Shown: positions 41,460 to 49,639 of the stretch, in pieces | Position numbering within the stretch: the first letter of the stretch is position 1 | How the letters are laid out: each line of letters opens with the position of its first letter | NCBI RefSeq assembly: GCF_000526335.1 | Contig: NZ_JAFW01000001.1 | Span: 2,728,001 to 2,792,000, forward strand | Direction of reading: 5' to 3' | From: Arthrobacter sp. 31Y | GTDB taxonomy: Bacteria > Actinomycetota > Actinomycetes > Actinomycetales > Micrococcaceae | Length of the DNA stretch: 64,000 bases | Translations under genes and position numbers: made by a program | The notes under the pieces: model-generated | The model's input: only the letters and a program-made list of their open reading frames with translations | Told to the model about the DNA's origin: nothing | Databases searched by the model: none

Positions 41460-42050
41460 ATGTCCAGATCTGAAGAGATACCCGAAGAAGCCGGCACCCC
41501 GGTTTCCGAGGGCATCTATCATCTGGAGGCCAACGATCCCCATCACGAACTGGTGGATCGCTCCGGCCTTTCCGGAGCGGACGTAGAGCAAATAAGCGAG
41601 CTCATGGCAGCGCTGGGAAGACTGCGCGAGGCAGAAGAACGCCTCTCCGACGCCTCGCTCAGATACATGAAGCTCAACCAATCCGACATGCGCGCCCTGC
41701 ACTATCTGATTGTCTGCGCCAACCACGGTGTCATTGCCACACCCGGTGCAATAGCGTCCCGCTTGCACATCTCGACGGCGTCCACCACCAAGCTGCTCGA
41801 CCGGCTGGAACGCGCGGGGCACGTCACGCGACACGCCCACCCTTCCGACCGCCGCGCGCTCGCAATCGCCATCACTCCCGAAACGCACGAAGCCGCCATG
41901 GAGACCGTTGGCCGGCAGCAGGCCAAACGGTTCCTGGCGGCAGCACGTCTCACTCCCTCTGAACGTGAAACGGTGAAGCGCTTTTTGGACGACATGGCGC
42001 AGGAGATCGAAGTTTCGGACGAGGCGTGGGCGGGGACCGCGGGTTCTTAG
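41460..42050 (+). CDS. MarR family regulator of the carotenoid operon (CrtR-like)
   Basis: A 196-residue MarR protein with an N-terminal polar extension (about 1-35). The winged helix is NHGVIATPGAIASRLHISTASTTKLLDRLERAGHVTRHAHPSDRRALAI. TAACAT (41447-41452) is 7 bases before the ATG, so the mRNA is probably leaderless. Position, divergent from idi-crtE, matches CrtR of Corynebacterium, which represses the crt operon and responds to prenyl diphosphates; the same role is inferred here. Confidence 0.9.
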   Translation: MSRSEEIPEEAGTPVSEGIYHLEANDPHHELVDRSGLSGADVEQISELMAALGRLREAEERLSDASLRYMKLNQSDMRALHYLIVCANHGVIATPGAIASRLHISTASTTKLLDRLERAGHVTRHAHPSDRRALAIAITPETHEAAMETVGRQQAKRFLAAARLTPSERETVKRFLDDMAQEIEVSDEAWAGTAGS

Positions 42051-42100
42051 TACAGGAAAGACGGCCTAGTTCCGCTGAAATCTAGTACAGGAAGATCGGC
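42048..42100. repeat. Short direct repeat at the convergent gene ends
   Basis: TAGTACAGGAAAGACGGC (42048-42065) and TAGTACAGGAAGATCGGC (42083-42100) repeat at a spacing of 35 bases. The second copy encodes the last residues and stop of the CPBP gene on the minus strand; the first would encode nearly the same tail (PSFLY versus PIFLY), suggesting a small local duplication. Confidence 0.7.
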
Positions 42101-42891
42101 AGCCAGTCCCTGTTGTGCGCATGAACCAGTGCGAGGAACAGCACCAGGTCGAAGAGCAGGTGCACGGACACCACGTACGTGAAGGATTTGGTGAGTTTGA
42201 ACGTATAGCCCTGGAGTAGAGCAAACGGGAACGTCAGCAGCGGACCCCAGGACTGGTAGCCGATCTCCCACAGGAAAGACGAGAACACCACGGCTTGCAG
42301 GAGGTTGGCCAGCCAGTCCGGAAAATGTTGGCGCAGCAGGGTGAACGTGGTGCAGATGAAGAACAGTTCGTCCCAGATTCCCACGGCGTTAACGCCCAGG
42401 AAGAGCCGCCAGAAGATCTGGGGATCGGAAGCATCCGGCCAGTTTTGGTAGACGCCCGTCCTGATCAGGTACACCGGCAGGATGAAGTACCCGAGTGCAA
42501 CCACGCCTATGAGGTACAGCTTCGCGGCCAGCGGCCACTTACGGCCCGTATTCACCGGGAACCTGATGATGTCTTCCCGGTACAGGAACCGCGACACCAG
42601 CCATGGCACCAGTACGGCCAAGGCCAAGGCGCCGCCCATGATCGCCATATGCTCATTGCTGAGGTCAGCGTTGAGGGGTACCAGGCTGAAGATGGTCATG
42701 CCTGCTGCAATCAAGGCGAGGTGCCGCATCAGGCGGTGGTCGATGAAGGCCGCCGTCACCACACTCGCCACCAGCAGGCCATAGCCGAGCAGTCCGTTCC
42801 CCAACGCAAAGAGCGGCACGCCGGACAAGGAAAGCAGTGCCGCCGGCATCAGCTTCCACGTCAGTGCGGTCCGGGGTAGTTCCCTTGACAT
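42082..42891 (-). CDS. CPBP family intramembrane metalloprotease-like protein
   Basis: A 269-residue membrane protein with about eight helices. The CPBP/Abi-type motifs are visible: GIWDELFFICTTFTLLRQHF (E-x-x-F form), then FSSFLWEIGY and VSVHLLFDLVLF with the metal-binding His. The start at 42891 has GGAGGGG upstream. Related membrane proteins are found beside carotenoid genes in other actinobacteria and some have prenyl-processing or immunity-like roles; the function here is not known. Confidence 0.82.
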   Translation of the reverse strand: MSRELPRTALTWKLMPAALLSLSGVPLFALGNGLLGYGLLVASVVTAAFIDHRLMRHLALIAAGMTIFSLVPLNADLSNEHMAIMGGALALAVLVPWLVSRFLYREDIIRFPVNTGRKWPLAAKLYLIGVVALGYFILPVYLIRTGVYQNWPDASDPQIFWRLFLGVNAVGIWDELFFICTTFTLLRQHFPDWLANLLQAVVFSSFLWEIGYQSWGPLLTFPFALLQGYTFKLTKSFTYVVSVHLLFDLVLFLALVHAHNRDWLPIFLY

Positions 42892-43074
42892 GGGTGTCAC
42901 CCCTCCAGCATGTCAGGGCTTCCCGTCCTGCGACACGTTTTCCCTTGTCAGGAGTCATCCGAGTGTCTCAGGTGCACCGATTCCTCTGTAAGATTCGTGA
43001 CAAGGCCCACACGTTTTCGTGGCGCCAGGTCATGGCTGGCTTTTGCCAGTGGGGGACACACAAAGGAATAATTA

Positions 43075-44175
43075 ATGGCTCAAGACGCGGGCTCTTCAAT
43101 ACCGGAAAGCGGAAACTCACCGGAAGACGGTGCTGTGGCATCTCCGGCCAGCGAAGAAATGACCATGCGCGAACAAGTGCTGGACATCATCGAATCCATC
43201 CTTGCCGATAGCGATGCCCGCAGCGAAGGCGTCAGGAACAACCTTCGCGCCTTGCTTGAAGCGCGCCCTGACGACCCCGAGCGCGTCTTGCTGGAGCACT
43301 TGCTGGAAACCCGCAAGACGCCGGGTTCACCAGCCAAGGTCCCGGTGCAACGTGAGGCTGCCAGCCTGCACCTGGAGTCATCGGACATTGCCCGGACCGT
43401 ATCCGTCCCCGTCAGCCATGAAGTCCGCGAAAGCATCCAATCGATCCTTGCGGACAAGCTCTTGCTGACAGCCTTCCAGCCTGTCCATGCGCTGCCCGGC
43501 GGCGAAGTGGTGGGCGTGGAGGCCTTGACCAGGTTCGTCGGTGAGGATGGGGCCGGAGCCGACGTTTGGTTCAACGAGGCCGCAGCAGCGGGGTTGGGCA
43601 CGGAACTCGAAATTGCTGCCCTGCATTGCGCCCTGACAGCTGCACACGACGTCCCGGAAAACATGTCCGTTGCGCTGAACCTTACCCCTGCGACGTCCAG
43701 CGACCCCCGCGTGCGGAACCTGCTGGCCGCTGCGGCGCTCGCTCCGGACAGGATCATTGTTGAACTGACGGGCAGTTTGGACGCGGTCGGAAGGCAAACC
43801 GGCACCGACGGCCTTGGCCCCCTGCGTGCCTTGGGTTTGCGCCTGGCCATCAGCGCTTCTGGAGCCGCTTTGGTTTCCATGGAACGGATTGAACAGCTGC
43901 GCCCGGACATCATCAAGCTGGATCGGCACTTGATTGAAGGAATTGAAAGCAACGACGGTCAAAAAACCCGGGCCAGGACCATCGTGGAGCTCGCGCGGGA
44001 AATCGGTGCGGACATCATTGCGGAAGGCATCGAAACAGCTGCCGAACTTGATGAAGTCACTGCCCTGAAGGTGACGGCAGCACAGGGGTACCTCTTGGGT
44101 CGCCCCTCCGTTCACCCCTTGGACTGGTCCACGTGGAGCATCCGTGCGCAGACGGAAGCGCAGCCTGCAGGCTAG
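43075..44175 (+). CDS. EAL-domain protein, catalytically degenerate
   Basis: A 366-residue cytosolic protein with a C-terminal EAL domain (about 122-350) after an N-terminal region of about 110 residues without a recognised domain. EAL itself is present (VGVEALTRF, E149), as are KLDR (Lys281) and AEGIET (Glu318). The metal-binding DDFGTG loop is replaced by LAISASGAAL (260-263) and ELTE by ELTG. It should therefore not hydrolyse c-di-GMP and may instead bind it or act by protein contacts. AAAGGA precedes the start. Confidence 0.88.
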   Translation: MAQDAGSSIPESGNSPEDGAVASPASEEMTMREQVLDIIESILADSDARSEGVRNNLRALLEARPDDPERVLLEHLLETRKTPGSPAKVPVQREAASLHLESSDIARTVSVPVSHEVRESIQSILADKLLLTAFQPVHALPGGEVVGVEALTRFVGEDGAGADVWFNEAAAAGLGTELEIAALHCALTAAHDVPENMSVALNLTPATSSDPRVRNLLAAAALAPDRIIVELTGSLDAVGRQTGTDGLGPLRALGLRLAISASGAALVSMERIEQLRPDIIKLDRHLIEGIESNDGQKTRARTIVELAREIGADIIAEGIETAAELDEVTALKVTAAQGYLLGRPSVHPLDWSTWSIRAQTEAQPAG

Positions 44176-44290
44176 CAAACTGCCCGGCTTTTGGGTGACT
44201 CGCGTAAAGTGGCATGCGGGGGTTTTTCGGTCCCAAGAAAATCGGGGACTGCTAAGGCAGGGACCCACCTAGCCAGGAAGTTCTTCGTTG

Positions 44291-45595
44291 ATGGACAGTT
44301 TTTTCAGTATGCTCGCGGATCTTCGCGATAAAACAATCCCAGCGAGGTTGGCGGCAAGCATGAACTCTCCGCGAGGCCTTTTGTGGGGCTTCGTGGTGAT
44401 TCACCTGGTGTTCCTGGTCTTCGCCGCCGTGTTGTCGTTGCGCGGGGAGGCCTTCAGCGACACCTTTATCTACCGTGAATGGGCGCTCGCGGGGTTCAAC
44501 GATGCCAACTTGACCGGCGGGCCCAGCCCCTGGGTGTACCCCATCCTGGCGCTGATTCCCATGGGCCTGGCAGCAGTTGCCGGCCCTGGCCCTTTCTTCT
44601 TCCTGTGGGTCCTGCTCACTACGCTGCTGAACGGTTGGGCGGTGCTCAAGCTCACTGACCGCGGCCGTCGGCAGGAGGCGATTCCCGCTGCCTGGTGGTG
44701 GCTGGTTTTCGTCTTCCTCATGGGCTGGCTGGGCTTCGCCCGCGTTGACGGGTTGACGGCCCCCATTGTCCTGGTGGCCCTTGTTTACGGCGCCACGCGG
44801 CCCTTCGTCGCGTCGATTCTCCTGAGCGTTGCCACTTGGGTGAAGGTCTGGCCCGCAGCCGTCATGCTGGCCCTGTTCGCGGTGGTCCGGAAGCGCCTGC
44901 ACGTTGTGGCGGCGGGAATTGCGACGACGGCGGTTGTGGTTGGGCTGGCTGCGGCAGTTGGCGCCGTGCCCAAGTTGCTGAACTTCCTGACCCAACAGGG
45001 AGACCGGGGCATGCAGCTCGAAGCGACCTTCACCACGCCATGGTTGTGGTTGTCGGTCCTCGGCGTCGGGGATTCCCGCATGTACATGAACACTGACATC
45101 AACTCCATGCAGGTTGATGGACCCGGTACGGCATTCATGTCCGTGCTGATGCAGCCGCTGCTGCTGCTGGCCGCGGCCGCCGTCGCCGGTTTGACCTTCT
45201 GGGCATTGCACAAAGGAAAGCTCAGCGGAGGCGTGGACCGCACGGAACTCCTTCTTTCTGGAGCCCTCACACTGGTGACCGCCTTCATCGTTTTCAACAA
45301 AGTGGGTTCGCCGCAGTTCATGGTGTGGCTTGCTCCGGCCGTGGCTGTGGGGCTTGCACACAACTGGAAAGAGTGGCGTGTGCCGGCCACCATGCTGATA
45401 GTGATCGCAGTTGCCACCTACTTCATTTACCCGCTCTTCTATGATGCGTTGAGCCACAACAACCCATGGATGGCCCTGGTCCTGACTATCCGTAACGTCC
45501 TGCTGGTTGTCCTGTTCTTCTGGTCAGCGCGTCGCTTGTATTCACTGGGCCGTAAGCCATCCGTGGTCACGGCACCTGCAGGCAAGGAGCACTAA
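44291..45595 (+). CDS. GT-C fold glycosyltransferase, GT87/DUF2029-like, paralog 1
   Basis: A 434-residue membrane protein with about ten to twelve helices. The first extracytoplasmic loop FSDTFIYREWALAGFN carries an acidic motif typical of polyprenyl-phosphate-sugar-dependent GT-C enzymes. GFARVDGLTAPIVLVALVYG and FIVFNKVGSPQFMVWLAP are shared with the next gene. It is probably a mannosyltransferase in lipoglycan or cell-wall glycan assembly. ATG 44291 follows AGGAAG; an overlapping TTG at 44288 is possible. Confidence 0.85.
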   Translation: MDSFFSMLADLRDKTIPARLAASMNSPRGLLWGFVVIHLVFLVFAAVLSLRGEAFSDTFIYREWALAGFNDANLTGGPSPWVYPILALIPMGLAAVAGPGPFFFLWVLLTTLLNGWAVLKLTDRGRRQEAIPAAWWWLVFVFLMGWLGFARVDGLTAPIVLVALVYGATRPFVASILLSVATWVKVWPAAVMLALFAVVRKRLHVVAAGIATTAVVVGLAAAVGAVPKLLNFLTQQGDRGMQLEATFTTPWLWLSVLGVGDSRMYMNTDINSMQVDGPGTAFMSVLMQPLLLLAAAAVAGLTFWALHKGKLSGGVDRTELLLSGALTLVTAFIVFNKVGSPQFMVWLAPAVAVGLAHNWKEWRVPATMLIVIAVATYFIYPLFYDALSHNNPWMALVLTIRNVLLVVLFFWSARRLYSLGRKPSVVTAPAGKEH

Positions 45596-45596
45596 G

Positions 45597-46892
45597 ATTT
45601 CAGCGACGTTCTTCGACCGGCTGGTCCGAATCCGCAGCCGGGTCCTGCCTCCTGCCGTTATTGAGTGGTTCGCCCGCCCTTCCAGCGTGTGGTGGGGATT
45701 CGCCGTGGTCCACTTCTACTTCCTGTGCTGGATGGCGTCCTTCTTCCTCAGCGGCAACACCTTCAGCGACACTGAGCAATACCGCCAGTGGGCCATGGAG
45801 GGCTTCAACCCAGAGAACCTCAGCGGAAAAATCAGTCCCTGGGTCTATCCCGTGCTGGCCCAGATTCCCATCTTCCTGGCAGGCATTGCCGGTCCGGATC
45901 TCTACTTGTTGATGTGGACCCTGGGAATCACGGCCCTCAACGCGCTGGGCCTTTGGTACCTGACGCGCGGCCCACGGCGTGTTACCGGGATCGCGCCCGC
46001 ATGGTGGTGGCTGTTCTTCACCGTGTTCATGGGGTATCTCAGCTTCGCCCGCGTTGAGGGCATCACCGCCCCCATCGTGTTGATTGCGTTGATCTGCGCA
46101 GCCCAAAGGCCCGTTGTTGCCTCAGTTCTGCTGAGCATCGCGACGTGGATCAAAGTGTGGCCGGCCGCAGTGCTGGCACCCATGATCATCGCTTCGAAGA
46201 ACCGGCTGCAGATGGTCGCTGCCGGGGTGGGCGTCTCCGCCGTCGTAGGCCTTGGAACGTACCTCGCCGGTGGCTTCAGCCACATCCTGGACTTCCTGAT
46301 CAACCAGGGAGAGCGGGGCATGCAACTGGAAGCCACGTTCTCCACGCCTTGGGTTTGGCTCAGTGTCTTCAACATCGCCGGCTCCAAAATGGCGGACAAC
46401 ACAGCCATCAACTCCACAGAGGTTTACGGCCCCGGCGCGGAAGTTGCCGCGTTCCTGATGCAGCCATTGCTGATAGTTGCCGCGATCGCGGCCGCCATCC
46501 TCCTGATCCGTGCGCTGAGGCGGGGAGCGGAGCGCGAGGAACTGTTCCTCGAGGGCGCCCTGATGATGACTACGGCATTCATCGTCTTCAACAAGGTGGG
46601 CTCGCCGCAGTTCATCATCTGGCTGGCCCCTGTGATCGTTGCCGGCCTGACGCACGACTGGAACCGTTGGAAGGTACCAGCTGCCTTGCTGATGGCCATC
46701 GCCATGACCACGTTCGTGATCTATCCGCTGTTCTACACCCCGCTCATTCACGCCCACCCGGTCATGGCTGCGGTGCTTACCACCCGGAATGTCCTGCTGG
46801 TGGTATTGCTGTGGTGGTCGGTGCAGCGGACCGTCGAACTCGGACGGCGGGTCAAGCACGACGGCGCCCCGGTGGTCCCGAAAGCGCTCTAG
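45597..46892 (+). CDS. GT-C fold glycosyltransferase, GT87/DUF2029-like, paralog 2, probable ATT start
   Basis: A 431-residue paralog of the preceding gene, with the same loops (FSDTEQYRQWAMEGFNPENL, FARVEGITAPIVLIAL, FIVFNKVGSPQFIIWLAP). There is no ATG or GTG at the expected position. An ATT at 45597 lies 1 base after the upstream stop and 7 bases after AAGGAG. Translating from it gives ISATFFDRLVRIRSRVLPPA, which aligns residue for residue with the paralog N-terminus MDSFFSMLADLRDKTIPA. A TTG at 45507 is within the previous gene and has no ribosome site. Confidence 0.82.
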   Translation: MSATFFDRLVRIRSRVLPPAVIEWFARPSSVWWGFAVVHFYFLCWMASFFLSGNTFSDTEQYRQWAMEGFNPENLSGKISPWVYPVLAQIPIFLAGIAGPDLYLLMWTLGITALNALGLWYLTRGPRRVTGIAPAWWWLFFTVFMGYLSFARVEGITAPIVLIALICAAQRPVVASVLLSIATWIKVWPAAVLAPMIIASKNRLQMVAAGVGVSAVVGLGTYLAGGFSHILDFLINQGERGMQLEATFSTPWVWLSVFNIAGSKMADNTAINSTEVYGPGAEVAAFLMQPLLIVAAIAAAILLIRALRRGAEREELFLEGALMMTTAFIVFNKVGSPQFIIWLAPVIVAGLTHDWNRWKVPAALLMAIAMTTFVIYPLFYTPLIHAHPVMAAVLTTRNVLLVVLLWWSVQRTVELGRRVKHDGAPVVPKAL

Positions 46893-48496
46893 CGGATAGT
46901 CGGGGGTCGGTGGAGCAGGCGACGGTCAGTCTGCCCCACCCAGCGCGATAACTTGCCTTGGACCAGCAGCCTGCGTGTATGAATGTCCAGGAACACCAGG
47001 TAGAACGCGAACAGCAGCGCAATGGCGAATGCCAACGAGGACAGGTCCACAGAGACTTCCACGAAGGACCACACCGATAGCTGGTCCTGGGCGCCGAAGA
47101 CCACAAAGAACGTCACGCCCACATAGAGGCACCGCATCTGCCAGTCGTCCCTGATCCCCGTTACGGCCAGGAACGGCACGAACCACAGGATGTACCACGG
47201 CTGAATGATGGGGGAGAGCAGCACGATCGCTGCGAAGGCAAGGGCCATCCTCCGCACCACACGCGAATGGTCGCCGCGGAACATCAGCACAAGGACCAAG
47301 GCTACGGCGCCCCACTTCATGGCGGCTCGCAGGATGTCCGCCATGGCGTTGCCGGGCAGCCCCAAGGCGTTGCCGAGGAACTCAATCTGCTGGCCAATGA
47401 AGCCCGACGGGGAGTAACCCGTGAAACCGGGGGTGGGATCCGTGATGGCCCACGCCCAGCCCAGACCCAAGCCGTAAGGGATGCCGCTGACCACCAGTAT
47501 GGCGAAGCTGATGCCCGCCGTTGCTGCCCAGATTCCGAACTTACGCGGCCAGGATGCCCCGGCGCCTGCCCACATCAGGCCAATGAAGGGCAGCAACAAA
47601 ACGGTGGCCGGTTTGATCCCGATGGAAAGTGTCACCAACAGGATGCCCAGGAGCGGCCGCTTGGTGGCCGCGAAGTACGTTCCCGCGACGGCGAAGCCCA
47701 CCATAATGGCGTCGTTGTGAGCGCTGGCCACGAAGCTGATGAGGAAGAGTGGATTAGCCACCGCAATCCAGAGCGCCCGGGCACCGTTGATCCCATGGAG
47801 CTCCGCGAGCTTTGGTACGTAAATAACGCACAACAGCACCCCGCCTGCGGCCAGTAGCCGGAAGAGCAGGACTGATACGTCTGGCTGGGCGCCCGTGATG
47901 GCAACCACCGCGTGGGCCATCCACAAGAAGTAAGGCCCGTACGGAGTACGGGCTTCCGCCCATGCCGGATCCGCGCCCAAGGCGAACCAGTTGTTCAAAG
48001 CCGAGATGCCGACGTCGTAAGGGTCCTGGCCCTCCATCATCAGCCGGCCCTGGCCAATATACGCGTAGACGTCACGGGAATAGACGGGCACAGCGAACAG
48101 CAATGGAAGCGACCAGGCTCCGATCGCAGCGACAATCGGTTTGAGGGAGTTCCCCTCCCAGCTGCCCATCCGTTGGCCCAAACGCAGCCAGGACCGGACC
48201 AGCAGCATGGCGCCCACCGTCAGGAGGACAGCGGAGACCGTTACGCCCCAGCCCTCCGTGCGCAGGGCAATGACTATGGGGTGGCGGATCATGGGGGATC
48301 CATTGGCGATCCAGCCGATGCCAATAGACCCGGCAAACATGAACAAGGAGCCGAGGAACCCCTGCAGAATGGCGGGATACGCTACGGGCTTTGTTGCCGG
48401 TGTTGTTGGTTTGGGGGACTTGGTTGCAGTAGAGGAAGCCTGGCTTGCTGCTGCTGAAGTCTCTGGAAGTGGACTGGGGGTACTGCCTGCCGTCAT
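46889..48496 (-). CDS. Polyprenol-phosphomannose-dependent alpha-1,6-mannosyltransferase, MptB-like
   Basis: A 535-residue GT-C membrane enzyme. A Ser/Thr/Pro/Ala-rich cytoplasmic N-terminus (about 1-40) precedes some twelve helices. The first large loop contains YSRDVYAYIGQGRLMMEGQDPYDVG with the conserved acidic residues, then ARTPYGPYFLWMAHA and FVASAHNDAIMVGFAVAG. It should extend an alpha-1,6-mannan using polyprenyl-phosphomannose outside the cell. The ATG at 48496 is preferred to a TTG at 48535. It meets the GT87-like pair tail-to-tail with a 4-base overlap. Confidence 0.87.
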   Translation of the reverse strand: MTAGSTPSPLPETSAAASQASSTATKSPKPTTPATKPVAYPAILQGFLGSLFMFAGSIGIGWIANGSPMIRHPIVIALRTEGWGVTVSAVLLTVGAMLLVRSWLRLGQRMGSWEGNSLKPIVAAIGAWSLPLLFAVPVYSRDVYAYIGQGRLMMEGQDPYDVGISALNNWFALGADPAWAEARTPYGPYFLWMAHAVVAITGAQPDVSVLLFRLLAAGGVLLCVIYVPKLAELHGINGARALWIAVANPLFLISFVASAHNDAIMVGFAVAGTYFAATKRPLLGILLVTLSIGIKPATVLLLPFIGLMWAGAGASWPRKFGIWAATAGISFAILVVSGIPYGLGLGWAWAITDPTPGFTGYSPSGFIGQQIEFLGNALGLPGNAMADILRAAMKWGAVALVLVLMFRGDHSRVVRRMALAFAAIVLLSPIIQPWYILWFVPFLAVTGIRDDWQMRCLYVGVTFFVVFGAQDQLSVWSFVEVSVDLSSLAFAIALLFAFYLVFLDIHTRRLLVQGKLSRWVGQTDRRLLHRPPTIR

Positions 48497-48689
48497 GACT
48501 GGTCGGTTCCCCCACTCACGGTATGGCGCTTCCAAGAAAAGGAAACGCGGATTGAAGCCGAAGAGCTTGTACTTGCGGCAAGTGAAATTTTAGCGTCGAT
48601 CCAGCCAACACCACCACAGGCGCGGCAAAGGGTGACGGACTCCATAGCCATGCATCGTTATGCCGAGGGAGATTCCCCTGATTTCATGA

Positions 48690-49571
48690 CTAATTCGGGA
48701 TACCCCCAGGGTCCCGGCCTACATATGCCCCTGGAGGCATACTGGCTCCGAACACGGGGCCGGGCTCCGGACGCTTTGCGTGCCGTCCGTCGTCGGCGTT
48801 TCGCTGCGTTAAGCGGCGCACCACCCACGGAAAAAGATGCTCCCGGGCCCAGATCATGTCGCCCGCACGTGCCTCACGCCAGTTCCGCTCGGGCAGGGCC
48901 TTCGGAGTCAACGGTTCCAGGGAATGTGGGACGTTGAGTGCATCGAGAACCATGATGGCTATGGTGTGCTGGCCAAGCGGGGAAAAATGCAGCCGGTCCG
49001 CATTCCACATACGAGAGTCCGTGAGTTGGCGCAATGCCCACAGATCTGCGATCAGGGCATCATGCCGGGCCGCAATGACCCGCATGTTCTCGTTGAAGAT
49101 GGCCACCTTGCCACGGGCCAGCCCCAGCACAGGGGTCGCTCCAAAGTCCGGCCCGGCAAAGAGCAGAATGGTTGCACCCGTAGCTGCCAGCCGCTCCACA
49201 CCCGCGTCCAGCTCGAGGGCGAGTTTGTCCGGATCGCTCCTGTGGAAGAGGATGTCGTTTCCGCCGGCGTTGAGGGTGATCAGATCAGGGCGCAACTCGA
49301 TTGCCGGGCCCACCTGCTCGTCGAGTATTTGGTGGAGCAGCTTTCCGCTGATAGCCAGATTGGCGTAGGCAAAGTCCTCGTGGCCAGTGCTCAACTCTTC
49401 CGCTACCCGGTCCGCCCAGCCCCGGAGGCCGCCTGGGCTCCGGGGTTCAGGATCACCCAAACCTTCCGTGAACGAATCGCCCAAAGCCACATAACGGCTC
49501 CACGGGTGCAGGCTGGCCCCGAAGCGACCGGAACCGCCCCGGGCCGAGCCATCCGCAGAGTAGGCGTTCAT
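48690..49571 (-). CDS. SGNH/GDSL hydrolase
   Basis: A 293-residue hydrolase. Block I is RYVALGDSFTEGLGDP with the nucleophilic Ser, block II has Gly in NLAISGK, block III NAGGNDILF carries the oxyanion Asn, and block V is MWNADRLHFSPLGQH with the catalytic Asp and His. There is no signal peptide, so it is likely cytosolic. The C-terminal ~60 residues are low-complexity and beyond the usual domain. The substrate, an ester, is unknown. GGGGAG abuts the ATG, an unusually short spacing. Confidence 0.88.
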   Translation of the reverse strand: MNAYSADGSARGGSGRFGASLHPWSRYVALGDSFTEGLGDPEPRSPGGLRGWADRVAEELSTGHEDFAYANLAISGKLLHQILDEQVGPAIELRPDLITLNAGGNDILFHRSDPDKLALELDAGVERLAATGATILLFAGPDFGATPVLGLARGKVAIFNENMRVIAARHDALIADLWALRQLTDSRMWNADRLHFSPLGQHTIAIMVLDALNVPHSLEPLTPKALPERNWREARAGDMIWAREHLFPWVVRRLTQRNADDGRHAKRPEPGPVFGASMPPGAYVGRDPGGIPN

Positions 49572-49639
49572 CTCCCCATAGTGCGCTTATGGGACCTTCT
49601 ACGCCATGGGTGGCCTCGCGTGAGCCGGGGCGGAGCAGC

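Noticed and set aside
45507..45596. TTG start for the second GT87-like gene
   Set aside because: It lies inside the preceding gene, has no ribosome site and adds 30 residues with no counterpart in the paralog.
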